Positions 9,655 through 19,371 are shown, numbered from the stretch's first letter. The stretch: 40,945 nucleotides of DNA from Chloroflexota bacterium (GCA_013203045.1 JABMQN010000028.1:1-40945); one strand, 5' to 3'. Notes: a model not told the origin generated them from the letters alone. Made by a program: numbers and translations.

Positions 9655-10923
9655 ATGACAACGATTGATATTCTAAGTGTCCTTAAAACTCGCACTCCGC
9701 CGATACAAAATGTCATGATATTTGTCTCAGATGCGCTTAGATGGGATTGTCTCCCAGAATCAATAGCAGCTCAAGGTGTGACTTTTAAGACATTGACCGC
9801 TTCACTTCTCACAGCGTGCTCTTTTCCCAGCATGATGACTGGGCTACATGTGCCAGTTCATGGTGTGAACAATTTTTTTGATCGGCTTCCAAGGGATACT
9901 AAGTCTCTGATGAATTTGGATGGGTATAACACGTCCCTCTGGAATGAGAATACATGGCTTGGTTATGACCCCCCTGAATCCAACCCCCTTCATCTTTTGT
10001 TGAGACAAAAACACAGAATATCTATTGACAAGATTGAACCACCTTTCATCTACTTGGAAGACGAAAAGGGAGGCCATTGCCCGTTTGGTTGGACCCTTGG
10101 AGATACAGATTATAGAGAATGGGAATGTGACAAATTTTTCCATGATTATGGAAAAAAATCAAAGGATGAACTCAAGGAGAAATACCTTCAGGGTATATCC
10201 AGAAGCGTCAGTGAATTCGAAAAACGCATGGATATACTTCGGGAACTACACCTGGCTGAAAGCACTTTGGTCATCTTTACAGCGGACCATGGGGAATTAT
10301 TAGGTGAATACGGTGGGCATGTCGGGCATGGTGAGATATCTTGTTCAGAGGTCGTCTATGTCCCAACGGTTTTCATCCATCCCAGTTTGCCTGGTGGTGT
10401 ACGGTTTGATGACGCAGGCATCATGCGCCACGTTGATCTGTATCCCACAATAATGGATATTTTAGGAAAGCCTATCGGCCCTGTTAACGGTATCAGTCTA
10501 GCGAGTACCGACCAACTCCCCCAGATTGGTTTCAACTATTACGAAACACACTTTAAAAAGAAGATAGTTGGGATTACGATTAACCTCGGCGGCAAAGAGG
10601 TCAGTGTTTGGGATAAAGATGGGGGTTATCTTTTCCGCAGTGGAAGCAATATAGCCAACCGTCTAATCCGCATAATAGGTAAATTCTTACTGAAATCAGG
10701 CAACACATCAGTCTACCTACGTGCGTACCCAAAATGTAACATGCTCCATCTAGCTAAAGAGTATTTCACAGCTCTGAAATATTACGTCACAGAAGAAATT
10801 GTATTTGGCTCACCTAATTTCAGCAAAAAGGACGCGAAGCTGATAATCACGAAGATCGGAAGTGGTGAGCGATTTAGAATACACAGGGCCACCAGTAAAT
10901 TTAAAAGGAAAAGAAATATTTAA
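9655..10923 (+). CDS. Sulfatase/alkaline phosphatase superfamily protein, noncanonical active site
   Basis: A 422-residue member of the sulfatase-like superfamily, probably acting on a sulfate, phosphoglycerol or phosphoethanolamine substituent of the glycan. I start at ATG 9655, with AGGGG at 9643-9647, rather than the in-frame TTG at 9622. Metal-site motifs are SDALRWD near residue 26, TADHGE near 211-213 with GGHVGHGE after it, and MRHVDLYPTIMDILG. The nucleophile region reads ACSFPSMMTG (about 54-63). The canonical sulfatase C/S-x-P-x-R signature is broken because Met replaces the Arg that helps maturation, so Thr or Ser chemistry like that of LTA-synthase-type transferases is possible. 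No signal peptide or membrane segment is evident, so it may act in the cytoplasm. Confidence 0.75.
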   Translation: MTTIDILSVLKTRTPPIQNVMIFVSDALRWDCLPESIAAQGVTFKTLTASLLTACSFPSMMTGLHVPVHGVNNFFDRLPRDTKSLMNLDGYNTSLWNENTWLGYDPPESNPLHLLLRQKHRISIDKIEPPFIYLEDEKGGHCPFGWTLGDTDYREWECDKFFHDYGKKSKDELKEKYLQGISRSVSEFEKRMDILRELHLAESTLVIFTADHGELLGEYGGHVGHGEISCSEVVYVPTVFIHPSLPGGVRFDDAGIMRHVDLYPTIMDILGKPIGPVNGISLASTDQLPQIGFNYYETHFKKKIVGITINLGGKEVSVWDKDGGYLFRSGSNIANRLIRIIGKFLLKSGNTSVYLRAYPKCNMLHLAKEYFTALKYYVTEEIVFGSPNFSKKDAKLIITKIGSGERFRIHRATSKFKRKRNI

Positions 10924-11024
10924 AAATAATAATATCGGTATTTTTTAGTTTTATTGAGATGGTAGACTTATTACATTGCTCCCATTATGGTAACCTGCCT
11001 CTAGTTGTTGTACCACCCCTGGGG

Positions 11025-12485
11025 TTAGAGTTGGGGTGAAACTGGCCTCTGGCGCAGTTGTTTGATCATTTCTATATCGTCCTTAGAGACTCCTCTTGCT
11101 ACGTAAAGCATCGCAAAATAGATCACCACGCTACATACAATAATTATAATCAAGTTAAGATCACGGCAAAGATGAATAAATCCTGCCATAGCAGTTCCTG
11201 CAATCAACGGCGGTATTAGTAATTTATGAATAGGCAATAACGTTAAATGTTTTGAAACCAGATAGAAATACACTGCACCAATGGCCACGCCACTTATTAA
11301 AGTGGCCACTGCCGCGCCGGTGTAGCTATAGTGTGGAATTAGAACGAAGTTAACAGCAACATTAAGAGCTGCGCCAGCCGCAACCATTTTTGCCATTTGA
11401 TTCTGTCTATTCATTGCTACCAGTATTTGCGCCATCGGTCCACCCATATATACCAGGAAGATATCCCACGCTAATATCTGTAGCGCAATGTCGGCTTTCT
11501 CAAACTCCGTACCAAATAACAATAATATAAATCGATCCGCCAGCATTGTCAGGCCAACTGCCATTGGCAGACCTATTATTATCATTATTTTCATGGCCTT
11601 CTCATAGAGGATTTTCAGCATGTCTCTCGAAGAAATGTAGTAAACGGAAGCTAATGGAAGAAGGGCATTCATAAACATCAATTGCAGAGGTTTTAGTCCG
11701 AAAGAGAACATAACAGCAGCATTGTACCAACCAACCACTTCACGGTCTTCCCATGCTGTAAGCATCACCGTGTCCGCCCTGGCATTAATAACACCAAAGA
11801 CAGTCAGCATACCTAGTGGGACAGCAATTTTCAGCGTTTGCCATTGAAATTTCCAATCAATTTCCAATCTAGGTTTTGTGAAATTTTTTCTACACAGGTA
11901 CATACTTATCAGAAGATCAAGAAACCCCGGTATCAAAAAAGCTACCACTAATAAACGCAAATCTTCATACACGACTATAGCGATTGTTCCCAAGCCAGTC
12001 CTCAGTGCCTCTCTGATGATAACGGTAAGCGTTTCGTATTCCATCTTTTCGAAGGCACGAAAAATTGCACGGTGTATATCTCCTATGAGTATCGATGCAG
12101 CATAGAGGGCAAGAAAATAAATAAAAAACTTGGTATCGGGAACCAACCCCAACGAATCCCCCAGCAGGTGGACTATGAGTACCAGGATGATATATCCAAT
12201 CCCCATTAACAATAATCGCGCAGCAATTACATTACCGTAGTATTTCCCAGCCAATGACTTATTCCGTGATACCTCTCTTATGACTACGGTGGTGTATCCC
12301 AAAGACGTTCCGTATAGGAAAAACAGCATATAAGCCAATGCAGCAGAGTATCCACCAAATTCATCATCCCCCATCCGATTGGCTATAAGTATGGCAATAA
12401 CCATCTGCGATGCAAGAGTAAACCCTTGAGCTATAAATAAAGCAGCTGTGTTTTTAAAAACTCTTTGTATGGTATTCATCTGCAT
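11025..12485 (-). CDS. Wzx-like polysaccharide flippase (MOP superfamily)
   Basis: A 486-residue, roughly 12-14 TM protein that should flip lipid-linked oligosaccharides across the membrane. The N-terminus (IQRVFKNTAALFIAQGFTLAS, then ANRMGDDEFGGYSAALA) is typical of RfbX/Wzx proteins, as is the mid-segment LPLASVYYISSRD and a second half rich in hydrophobic helices. A second ATG at codon 3 is an equally good start; no clear Shine-Dalgarno precedes either. It converges on the glycosyltransferase operon, and 10924-11024 between them holds no strong terminator. It completes the export step of the cluster. The intergenic stretch 12486-12682 shows no supported feature. Confidence 0.9.
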   Translation of the reverse strand: MQMNTIQRVFKNTAALFIAQGFTLASQMVIAILIANRMGDDEFGGYSAALAYMLFFLYGTSLGYTTVVIREVSRNKSLAGKYYGNVIAARLLLMGIGYIILVLIVHLLGDSLGLVPDTKFFIYFLALYAASILIGDIHRAIFRAFEKMEYETLTVIIREALRTGLGTIAIVVYEDLRLLVVAFLIPGFLDLLISMYLCRKNFTKPRLEIDWKFQWQTLKIAVPLGMLTVFGVINARADTVMLTAWEDREVVGWYNAAVMFSFGLKPLQLMFMNALLPLASVYYISSRDMLKILYEKAMKIMIIIGLPMAVGLTMLADRFILLLFGTEFEKADIALQILAWDIFLVYMGGPMAQILVAMNRQNQMAKMVAAGAALNVAVNFVLIPHYSYTGAAVATLISGVAIGAVYFYLVSKHLTLLPIHKLLIPPLIAGTAMAGFIHLCRDLNLIIIIVCSVVIYFAMLYVARGVSKDDIEMIKQLRQRPVSPQL

Positions 12486-12682
12486 AATCCATAAATACGC
12501 ACAGATTTAGAATTACTTGAAAACTGGGTTCCTCTTGAGACGTTATGACTATAATAGGTTTCGGCTCAAACACTTGCTGTGAGACAATTCATGCGATTAC
12601 TTGAACCTGAATCCAAACGTAATGACATGTAATCAATTCGGTATTTTATCATAGCAGGTCCTTTAGCGAATACCAACCTGTG

Positions 12683-12964
12683 CTATTCTCCCTTAACCTC
12701 ATATTTATCCAAATTTACTCTCAATCCTAAGCCCCCCTTCACTTTCATATGCAAAATGCTACCCACCAGACCGTCTTGTGGGTTTTTCCCAACAAAAAGA
12801 TGGTGGCTAGTAAAGGTCTCATTGGTGGCTGACAAAGTTTCCAGATGAAACCCTTGTTGGGACAATAAATACAGTAGTCCAAGATCAATCAAAACTATTA
12901 TCACTATGTCTACTTTAAGTGTCCGAATTGAGTTGGGAAGGGTAATGTAGAAAGGTTTTTTCAT
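12683..12964 (-). CDS. Small single-TM hypothetical protein
   Basis: A 93-residue frame with one hydrophobic helix (about residues 18-37, from VDIVIIVLIDLG) and a polar C-terminal half containing GSILHMKVKGGLGLRV. The N-in, C-out layout resembles small membrane-tethered proteins such as DUF4330, but I cannot assign a family. No good ribosome binding site is visible before the ATG. It could be a remnant. It lies upstream of, and on the same strand as, the flippase gene. Confidence 0.4.
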   Translation of the reverse strand: MKKPFYITLPNSIRTLKVDIVIIVLIDLGLLYLLSQQGFHLETLSATNETFTSHHLFVGKNPQDGLVGSILHMKVKGGLGLRVNLDKYEVKGE

Positions 12965-13158
12965 ACATAATCTAGTGTTTTAAACGCTCATGAAAAGGAA
13001 ATCCTTTTGCAATCGACTTTACATCGATATTCTGGGCTACTTTGGTACTAGGACCAGTATTCAGACCATCCAAAAACAGTACTAATTTCTCAGGCCACTT
13101 TATCCAAATGTGGGATACAAATCTAATTGAAATTACAGTACGGTTGGACAACGAGTTA
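12965..13158. other. Intergenic stretch, no certain gene
   Basis: Between the small minus-strand gene and the regulatory array I see no strong gene. A minus-strand frame of 59 codons opens with TTG at 13151 and stops at 12972. Its translation is protein-like (FVSHIWIKWPEKL..., DGLNTGPS) but has no ATG and no ribosome binding site. It may be a decayed gene. Confidence 0.3.
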
Positions 13159-13197
13159 GGTAAATAATCGATGAAAAATCAGTAACAAGTTGGTAAA
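13159..13197 (+). promoter_or_regulatory. Phased GGTAAA array upstream of the dockerin operon
   Basis: Hexamers start at 13159 (GGTAAA), 13170 (GATGAA), 13181 (AGTAAC) and 13192 (GGTAAA), exactly 11 nt apart. The same motif and phasing recur at 19618, 24487 (opposite strand) and 26916. Direct repeats at helical spacing are typical of OmpR/PhoB-family response regulators. A TATAGG at 13223-13228 could be the -10, and the dockerin gene starts about 100 nt further on. Confidence 0.55.
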
Positions 13198-13297
13198 AAC
13201 GAATGAATTGGACCCATCACTTTATAGGAAACAAACCATTTCGATCAACTAATACCCCGTCAATGACTTCTGAGCACGACAGAGCGGGAGGTGAATA

Positions 13298-16200
13298 GTG
13301 AGGAAAGCGCTCATAGCAACGCTAATAATATCACTCCTTTTAGGATATAACTTTCACCCTGGCACAGTCGAAGACGCACATGCCGCAACCATATACTATG
13401 TTGATGGCACCAACGGGAACGATGATTGGCCCGGAACTGAAGGACAGCCGTGGAAGACCATTTCCAAAGCAGCCAATACTCTCACTGCCGGTGATACGGT
13501 CTATGTTAAATCAGGAACCTACTACGAAAAAATATCCCCTCAGAACTCAGGCAGCTCTGGAAACTGGATAACATATGCTGCTTATCCCGGGCATACCGTC
13601 ATGATTGACGGTACTGGCCAAACATTACCCAGCTATAGTGGCTTGTTTGATATACGTAGCAAAAACTATATTGTCATCGAAGGCTTCAACATCGGTCATG
13701 CTCACGGTGATGATGGAGACTACAAACAAAACAACATGAGTGCCGGTGGTGGAGTCTTCGGTAAGGAATCGGACCATATAACGGTTCAAGACTGCTATGT
13801 CTTTGACTGTGGTGGTTCCGGGATTCAGTTTTTAAGATGCTCAAACATATTGATAGACAATAATGAACTGAGCGACTGTACTGATCAAGGTGATCAAGAG
13901 TGTATAAGCCTTATAGCGTGCTGGGATTTTGAGATATCGAATAATTATGTGCATGATATTGCCTATTCTTATTGGTACTACTGTAGTGCATGGGGTCCAA
14001 AGGAAGCCATTGATGCTAAGGTAGGAAGCCACGATGGTTCTATACACAATAATCACACCGTTGGTGGTCGACATGGGGTTTATATTGACGGCTTTGGTGC
14101 AAAGTCTTACAACATCGATATCTACAACAACCATTGTGAAGATTTCATAGACACAGGCGTCTATATAAATGATGAGCGGGGCGGTGATCTAGAAAATATA
14201 CGTATATATAACAACATCATTCATGATTCTAGTACTGAAGATATTGTATGTTTTGGCAGACGTGGTATAGGGATTGGAGGTCAAGCGACTTCTTATAAAG
14301 GTATTTATATAACAAATAATACTGTTTATAACGTTGTTAGATCACCTTTGTTAATAGACAAAGGCGGTGACAATGTCGCAGACCTATATGTTCGTAATAA
14401 TATCTTCTGGGGCGAAAACACTTCCTATGGTTCCGTTTATTATGATGAAGGTATTAACAACGCAGAAAATGGCTATAATCCGAGTGAACATATCTTCACC
14501 AACAACTGTTACGGCGTACAAGGCCCTGGAAACTTCGCTAATTACTTCGGTACTAGTTATATAACTGACAATCCTCAATTCGTATCAGCCAGTCCGGGAT
14601 GTTCAGTCAATGGATTTGAATTACAGAGTAACTCTCCCCTCATTGACGCAGGGACATCCACTGATGCTCCAGGTACTGACTACAATGGCAATTCCCGGCC
14701 CAGTGGCAGCCCCATTGATATCGGAGCCTTCGAGTATGGTGGCAGTAGCCCTCCACCCACTAATCAACCACCGGTGCTCGGTTCCATCGGTAACCAATCG
14801 GTCAATAAAGGGCAACTGCTCCAATTCACTGTTTCAGCCACTGATCCAGATGATACCAATCTTAGTTACTCAGCTTCCAATCTGCCATCAGGAGCAAGCT
14901 TTGACACCAACTCCAGAGTTTTTTCATGGACGCCAAGTGAAGGACAGTCCGGAAGTTATCCGTATGTCCATTTTGCAGTTTCCGATGGAAGCCTAACTGA
15001 CTCTGAAGACATAACTGTAACCGTTAATGATACCAACACACCTCCACCCCCTCCGCCTGTAGACCCTCCGTCAATCGGATTCGTTTCCCCAACAGATACT
15101 GATAATGCCACTGTCGAAAGAGATTGGACTGAAGTTAATGTATCTGTGGCAAGTACGGTTGATACCAGCAGCTTTGTCGATTGGGATAGAAGTCTCGCCG
15201 GTTATTGGGATTTCAATGAGAATTCCGGATCCACCATTAGTGATGGGTCAACTTACAGCAACAGCGGGAATTTTGTCAACGACCCTCAATGGACAACCGG
15301 CAGATTCGGCACAGCTATCAATTTTGATGGCACCAGCAAATCGGTAGACATCAGTGATGATGAATCACTAGATATTACTGGTGAAATCACACTTGAAGCA
15401 TGGGTTAATTCTCTCTCAACAGGTGGATACCATGCCATTGTACACAAGAGAGCTGACGAAGTTGCGAATTACTACATGGGACTGTGGCAAGGTAGTAATG
15501 TTTACTTCAGGTTCTACAATAACGGAACCGAGTACCACCATGAAACAACGTCAAACCCCATCACAACCGGTAACTGGCACCACGTCGCAGTTACCTTTAA
15601 TGAAGCCAACAATACGGTGAAGATATATGTTGATGGTGAACAAGAGTATATCGATTCCTCCGAAACTGGAACAATGCAGACAAATGATCTACCAGCGCAG
15701 ATAGGATATATATCTGAGTCTCTCTATGCTTTCAATGGTTCTATCGATGAGGTCAAAATTTGGAACCGGGCTCTAAGCCAAAATGAAATACTAGCTTCAT
15801 ACAACTCAACCCTCAATGGATTGACTAATCAGTTTGATAACTTATCAAACGGCTCATATGACTACTATGCTTACACTACAGATACGGCAGGTAACTCAGC
15901 TCAAACTGAAACGAGAATAATAACAATAGCAGCTGATATTGGCGAGCCACCTGTACTCGACTCCATTGGTGACAAGTCAGTTGATGAGGGACAACTACTC
16001 CAATTCACAATATCAGCCACAGATCCAGAGGTTGATCCACTGACCTACTCAGCCAGCAACCTGCCATCCGGAGCAAGCTTTGATCCTAATAACCAGACGT
16101 TCTCCTGGACCCCGGATTACTCCCAGGAAGGAAGCTACGCCTCTGTACATTTTGAAGTAAGCGATGGCACTTCAACTGATTCCGAAGATATTACCATCAT

Positions 16201-16654
16201 AGTGAACGGTAACAATCAAGCCCCTATACTCAGTCCAATCGGTAACAAGTCAGTCGCTCCAGGTCAATTGCTGCAATTTACTATCTCAGCTACTGACCCG
16301 GACGGCAGCAACCTGATCTATGCAGCGATCGATTTACCTTTAGGGGCCAGCTTTGATGCTCAAACTCAAACCTTTACCTGGACACCATCAGCAATAGGTG
16401 TTTATACCAATGTTCACTTTGAGATATCGGATGGAGAACTCACTGATTCTGAAGACATCACTATCACTGTGAGCGATCAAGCTGGCGATTGGGATGTCAA
16501 TCAGGACGGAGATGTCAACGTTCTTGACTTGGTCCTGATTGGACAGCATTGGGGTGAGACAGGTTCACCCGGCTGGATTCCGGAAGACGTCAACCAAGAT
16601 GGGACAATCGATGTGCTGGACAACATCATGATCGGCCAGCACTGGACCTCATAG
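13298..16654 (+). CDS. Secreted beta-helix/LamG protein with C-terminal type I dockerin
   Basis: An exported 1118-residue modular protein starting at GTG, with a very strong GGGAGGTGA just upstream. Order: signal peptide (1-29); right-handed beta-helix (about 30-482) opening with YYVDGTNGNDDWPG and closing with a PLIDAG...DIGAFEY segment like the choice-of-anchor Q domain; putative-Ig (He_PIG) module (489-577); LamG/concanavalin-like domain (about 625-835, GYWDFNENSG, ITLEAWVNS); two more He_PIG modules (883-970 and 973-1063); dockerin (1064-1118) with two calcium loops, DVNQDGDVNVLD and DVNQDGTIDVLD. The beta-helix may be a polysaccharide lyase or epimerase, but no catalytic set is evident. 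The dockerin should dock on the cohesins of the following genes, which start 10 nt downstream of each stop. Confidence 0.9.
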   Translation: MRKALIATLIISLLLGYNFHPGTVEDAHAATIYYVDGTNGNDDWPGTEGQPWKTISKAANTLTAGDTVYVKSGTYYEKISPQNSGSSGNWITYAAYPGHTVMIDGTGQTLPSYSGLFDIRSKNYIVIEGFNIGHAHGDDGDYKQNNMSAGGGVFGKESDHITVQDCYVFDCGGSGIQFLRCSNILIDNNELSDCTDQGDQECISLIACWDFEISNNYVHDIAYSYWYYCSAWGPKEAIDAKVGSHDGSIHNNHTVGGRHGVYIDGFGAKSYNIDIYNNHCEDFIDTGVYINDERGGDLENIRIYNNIIHDSSTEDIVCFGRRGIGIGGQATSYKGIYITNNTVYNVVRSPLLIDKGGDNVADLYVRNNIFWGENTSYGSVYYDEGINNAENGYNPSEHIFTNNCYGVQGPGNFANYFGTSYITDNPQFVSASPGCSVNGFELQSNSPLIDAGTSTDAPGTDYNGNSRPSGSPIDIGAFEYGGSSPPPTNQPPVLGSIGNQSVNKGQLLQFTVSATDPDDTNLSYSASNLPSGASFDTNSRVFSWTPSEGQSGSYPYVHFAVSDGSLTDSEDITVTVNDTNTPPPPPPVDPPSIGFVSPTDTDNATVERDWTEVNVSVASTVDTSSFVDWDRSLAGYWDFNENSGSTISDGSTYSNSGNFVNDPQWTTGRFGTAINFDGTSKSVDISDDESLDITGEITLEAWVNSLSTGGYHAIVHKRADEVANYYMGLWQGSNVYFRFYNNGTEYHHETTSNPITTGNWHHVAVTFNEANNTVKIYVDGEQEYIDSSETGTMQTNDLPAQIGYISESLYAFNGSIDEVKIWNRALSQNEILASYNSTLNGLTNQFDNLSNGSYDYYAYTTDTAGNSAQTETRIITIAADIGEPPVLDSIGDKSVDEGQLLQFTISATDPEVDPLTYSASNLPSGASFDPNNQTFSWTPDYSQEGSYASVHFEVSDGTSTDSEDITIIVNGNNQAPILSPIGNKSVAPGQLLQFTISATDPDGSNLIYAAIDLPLGASFDAQTQTFTWTPSAIGVYTNVHFEISDGELTDSEDITITVSDQAGDWDVNQDGDVNVLDLVLIGQHWGETGSPGWIPEDVNQDGTIDVLDNIMIGQHWTS

Positions 16655-16664
16655 GTGAAAATAA

Positions 16665-17633
16665 ATGAAACGCAATAGTTTGCGCATTGTTTTTATTGGT
16701 ATAGCTATTCTATTGATGGGCATCACTGGATTATCTCTGCCTTCGACAGGATCAAGTGCTGAAACTGCTACCATCGATGTCTCGGTATCAACCGATACTG
16801 TCGGTGGAGGAGAAACGTTCACTGTGGATATTATGGTAACACCAAACAATTCTATCGCCGGGGCACAGTTTGACCTATCCTTCGATTCGTCCCTAGTTAC
16901 TGTAGATAGCGTTGAAGAGGGAAACCTACTATCCCGGGATGGAGCAAGTACTTACTTCAATTCCGGAAATACCGATAACCAGGCAGGCTCAATCACCGGA
17001 GTTGCCGGAGCCATTATCACCCCTGGTGAAACAGTATCAACAGCAGGAACTCTAGCCACAATTACCATGACAGCTAAAACAAGTGATGGAACCAGTGCCT
17101 TTGTTCTCTCAAACGTAGTAATCGGCAGTGCGCAGGGGCAATCCATACAATCGACTATCAACAACGGAGAAATCACTGTTAATTTTAATCAGCCACCGGT
17201 ACTGAATTCCATTGGTGATAAATCAGTAAACGAGGGCGATCAAATTCAATTCACAGTCTCAGCTATAGATGCAGATGAGGACGACTTAATCTATTCAGTT
17301 TCTGGACTGCCATCAAACGCAGGCTTTGACGCGAATACCCGGACTTTCACGTGGACACCTAACTTTTCAGCAGCTGGCAACTATCCAAATATCACATTCC
17401 AGGTCAGCGATGGTACCGATACAGACTCTGAAAATATTACCATCACAGTAAATCACCCATATGAAGACTGGGATGTCAACCACGATAATAACGTCAACGT
17501 TCTCGATCTAATCATGGTCGGCCAGTGTTGGGATCAGTCAGACACTGCCGGATGGATAGCAGAAGACGTCAATGAAGACGGTTTGATCAACGTGTTGGAC
17601 ATGATTCCAATCGGTCAACATTGGACCTCATAG
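16665..17633 (+). CDS. Cohesin + dockerin adaptor protein
   Basis: A secreted 322-residue protein carrying both halves of a cohesin-dockerin pair. Order: signal peptide (about 1-32); cohesin (about 34-170: AETATIDVSVSTDTVGGGE, then IAGAQFDLSFDSSLVTVDSV, then ITGVAGAIITPGETV, the standard cohesin core); He_PIG module (about 180-262); dockerin (about 266-322) with loops DVNHDNNVNVLD and DVNEDGLINVLD. It can therefore act as an adaptor or self-polymerise. AGGTGA precedes ATG 16665 and overlaps the stop of the preceding gene, and the next gene begins 10 nt after its stop, so the three are one operon. One Ca-loop position differs from its neighbours (N-N for D-G), which may affect the first loop. 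Confidence 0.9.
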   Translation: MKRNSLRIVFIGIAILLMGITGLSLPSTGSSAETATIDVSVSTDTVGGGETFTVDIMVTPNNSIAGAQFDLSFDSSLVTVDSVEEGNLLSRDGASTYFNSGNTDNQAGSITGVAGAIITPGETVSTAGTLATITMTAKTSDGTSAFVLSNVVIGSAQGQSIQSTINNGEITVNFNQPPVLNSIGDKSVNEGDQIQFTVSAIDADEDDLIYSVSGLPSNAGFDANTRTFTWTPNFSAAGNYPNITFQVSDGTDTDSENITITVNHPYEDWDVNHDNNVNVLDLIMVGQCWDQSDTAGWIAEDVNEDGLINVLDMIPIGQHWTS

Positions 17634-17643
17634 GAGAAATGGG

Positions 17644-19326
17644 ATGAATTCTGAACGAATATTATCAATTTTTAAAAGAGGATGGCCCATTATGGTGATG
17701 CTTGCTCTGGCATCATTTTGGGTAGCGGACATGATTGGACCTGATCACCCTGACTCAGATGATATACCATTTGGAGTTTATAGCGGAGCAGACCCAAATT
17801 CAGGTATCGTGAGCATATCATCAACTGACTCTACAGAGGTGGGTGAAACTATCGAAATTGACATCGAAATAGATCCCAGTGAAGCTATCGCTGGTGCACA
17901 GTTTGACCTGACTTTCGATCCCTCCCTCATCACCGTTAATAATGTCCAGGAAGGCGATTTACTAACGCAAGACGGGGCAAGTTCCTATTTCAACTCTGGT
18001 GAGATAGATAACCAATCCGGTACTGTAGATGGAGTTGCCGGGGTAATCATAACCCCTGGACAAACAGTGTCAGAAGCCGAAGTATTTGCCACAGTCACAC
18101 TTACTACAAAAACAATCGGAGGAATCGGCTCTCTCATATTAACAAATGTAGTATTAGGAAATGCAGATGGACAATCTGTATCCGTCAGCGTGATGAATGA
18201 TGACGATCCGGCTACCAATGAACCACCAGTGTTAGCTTATATTGGAAACCAGCGGATTACACAAGGACAGTCACTACAGTTCACTGTTTCAGCCATTGAT
18301 CCCAACAGTGATAACCTCAGTTACACCGTCACTAATCTTCCGATAGGAGCCTTGTTCTACACATCAAATCAAATCTTCTCCTGGACCCCCACCACAATTG
18401 GTGTGTATAACAACGTCCACTTCCAGGTTACTGATGGTGAGTTTGTTGATTCAGAAGAGGTAACCATCATTGTGACCGCAGCTGAAAACACCCCCTCCGG
18501 TGGCGGCGGAGTTGCAGCTGGCGGAGGGGGTGGTGGCGTTGTCAGTAGTAGTATTGATACCTCACCAGCAATAAGCCCAAAACCAACATCTAGTCCAACA
18601 CATACATCTCAACCGATTCTTTTAACAGAACCTCCACAAATGATTCTGACAGAAGAGACACCTGTAACGGCAACAATAGATTTATTAAACGACTTGACAG
18701 GTTTGATAGCTGAGAATACAAACAGTCATGCGGATAATGGCAATTGGCTACTCAGCATTCCGAAAGGAACAAAGAATCTGACTGTAGACGGAGAGACTCT
18801 GGAGCAAATAACTGTAACAGAAATGTCAGATACTCCAACACCACCAACCGATTCAAATTGCATCGGTGTAACATACGATTTTGGTCCAGATGGGGCAACC
18901 TTTGAACCGCCTATAACTCTCTCGATAAGCTACGACGATTCTGAAATCCCTGAAAACATCGATGAAGAAAATCTGGTCATCGCCACATGGGACAATGCTT
19001 CCAATACATGGATCTATCTTACTAGCATGGTTGATCCGGCTAACAATATCGTCACATCACAGATCAGTCACTTCTCTGCCTATACTATAATGTCGCCGAA
19101 TGACATTGATGCATCCATCACTACCAGCATATCTGCTACTGTCAACGGAACATCGGAACCCGGCAATTCCAATGAAGAAATTATTAATAAATCTTCAGAT
19201 GAAACACGGGTGGTCAATTGGGCAGTCCTTGGTCAAATAATATGTATTGCTGTATCCCTTTCAGTAGTAGCTGCATTTGTCGTTCTCTTGCGCAGACGCC
19301 GCTTACTCGGACAGGAGGGAGAATAG
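17644..19326 (+). CDS. Cohesin protein with C-terminal TM anchor and Arg cluster
   Basis: A 560-residue anchoring scaffold. An N-terminal hydrophobic segment (about 12-30) is a signal peptide or signal anchor. Cohesin spans about 54-188 (GIVSISSTD, then IAGAQFDLTFDPSLITVNNV, then GVAGVIITPGQTV). A He_PIG module lies at about 190-280, a Gly-rich spacer at 283-303 and a Pro/Thr linker to about 335. About 340-485 is a ZU5-like domain (YDFGPDGATFEPPITL). The C-terminus is tripartite: NWAVLG at about 523, a hydrophobic helix to about 547, then RRRR at 549-552 and a short tail. This resembles exosortase or myxosortase sorting signals, or a plain stop-transfer anchor. It probably holds dockerin partners (13298, 16665) at the cell surface. 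Confidence 0.88.
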   Translation: MNSERILSIFKRGWPIMVMLALASFWVADMIGPDHPDSDDIPFGVYSGADPNSGIVSISSTDSTEVGETIEIDIEIDPSEAIAGAQFDLTFDPSLITVNNVQEGDLLTQDGASSYFNSGEIDNQSGTVDGVAGVIITPGQTVSEAEVFATVTLTTKTIGGIGSLILTNVVLGNADGQSVSVSVMNDDDPATNEPPVLAYIGNQRITQGQSLQFTVSAIDPNSDNLSYTVTNLPIGALFYTSNQIFSWTPTTIGVYNNVHFQVTDGEFVDSEEVTIIVTAAENTPSGGGGVAAGGGGGGVVSSSIDTSPAISPKPTSSPTHTSQPILLTEPPQMILTEETPVTATIDLLNDLTGLIAENTNSHADNGNWLLSIPKGTKNLTVDGETLEQITVTEMSDTPTPPTDSNCIGVTYDFGPDGATFEPPITLSISYDDSEIPENIDEENLVIATWDNASNTWIYLTSMVDPANNIVTSQISHFSAYTIMSPNDIDASITTSISATVNGTSEPGNSNEEIINKSSDETRVVNWAVLGQIICIAVSLSVVAAFVVLLRRRRLLGQEGE

Positions 19327-19371
19327 TAGTTTAACACTTACCTGTTATTAATTCATTATAATTGTGTTTTG

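Noticed and set aside
14764-16480. Possible tandem DNA repeats in the dockerin protein
   Set aside because: They are diverged protein modules (He_PIG) and not a recent DNA duplication.
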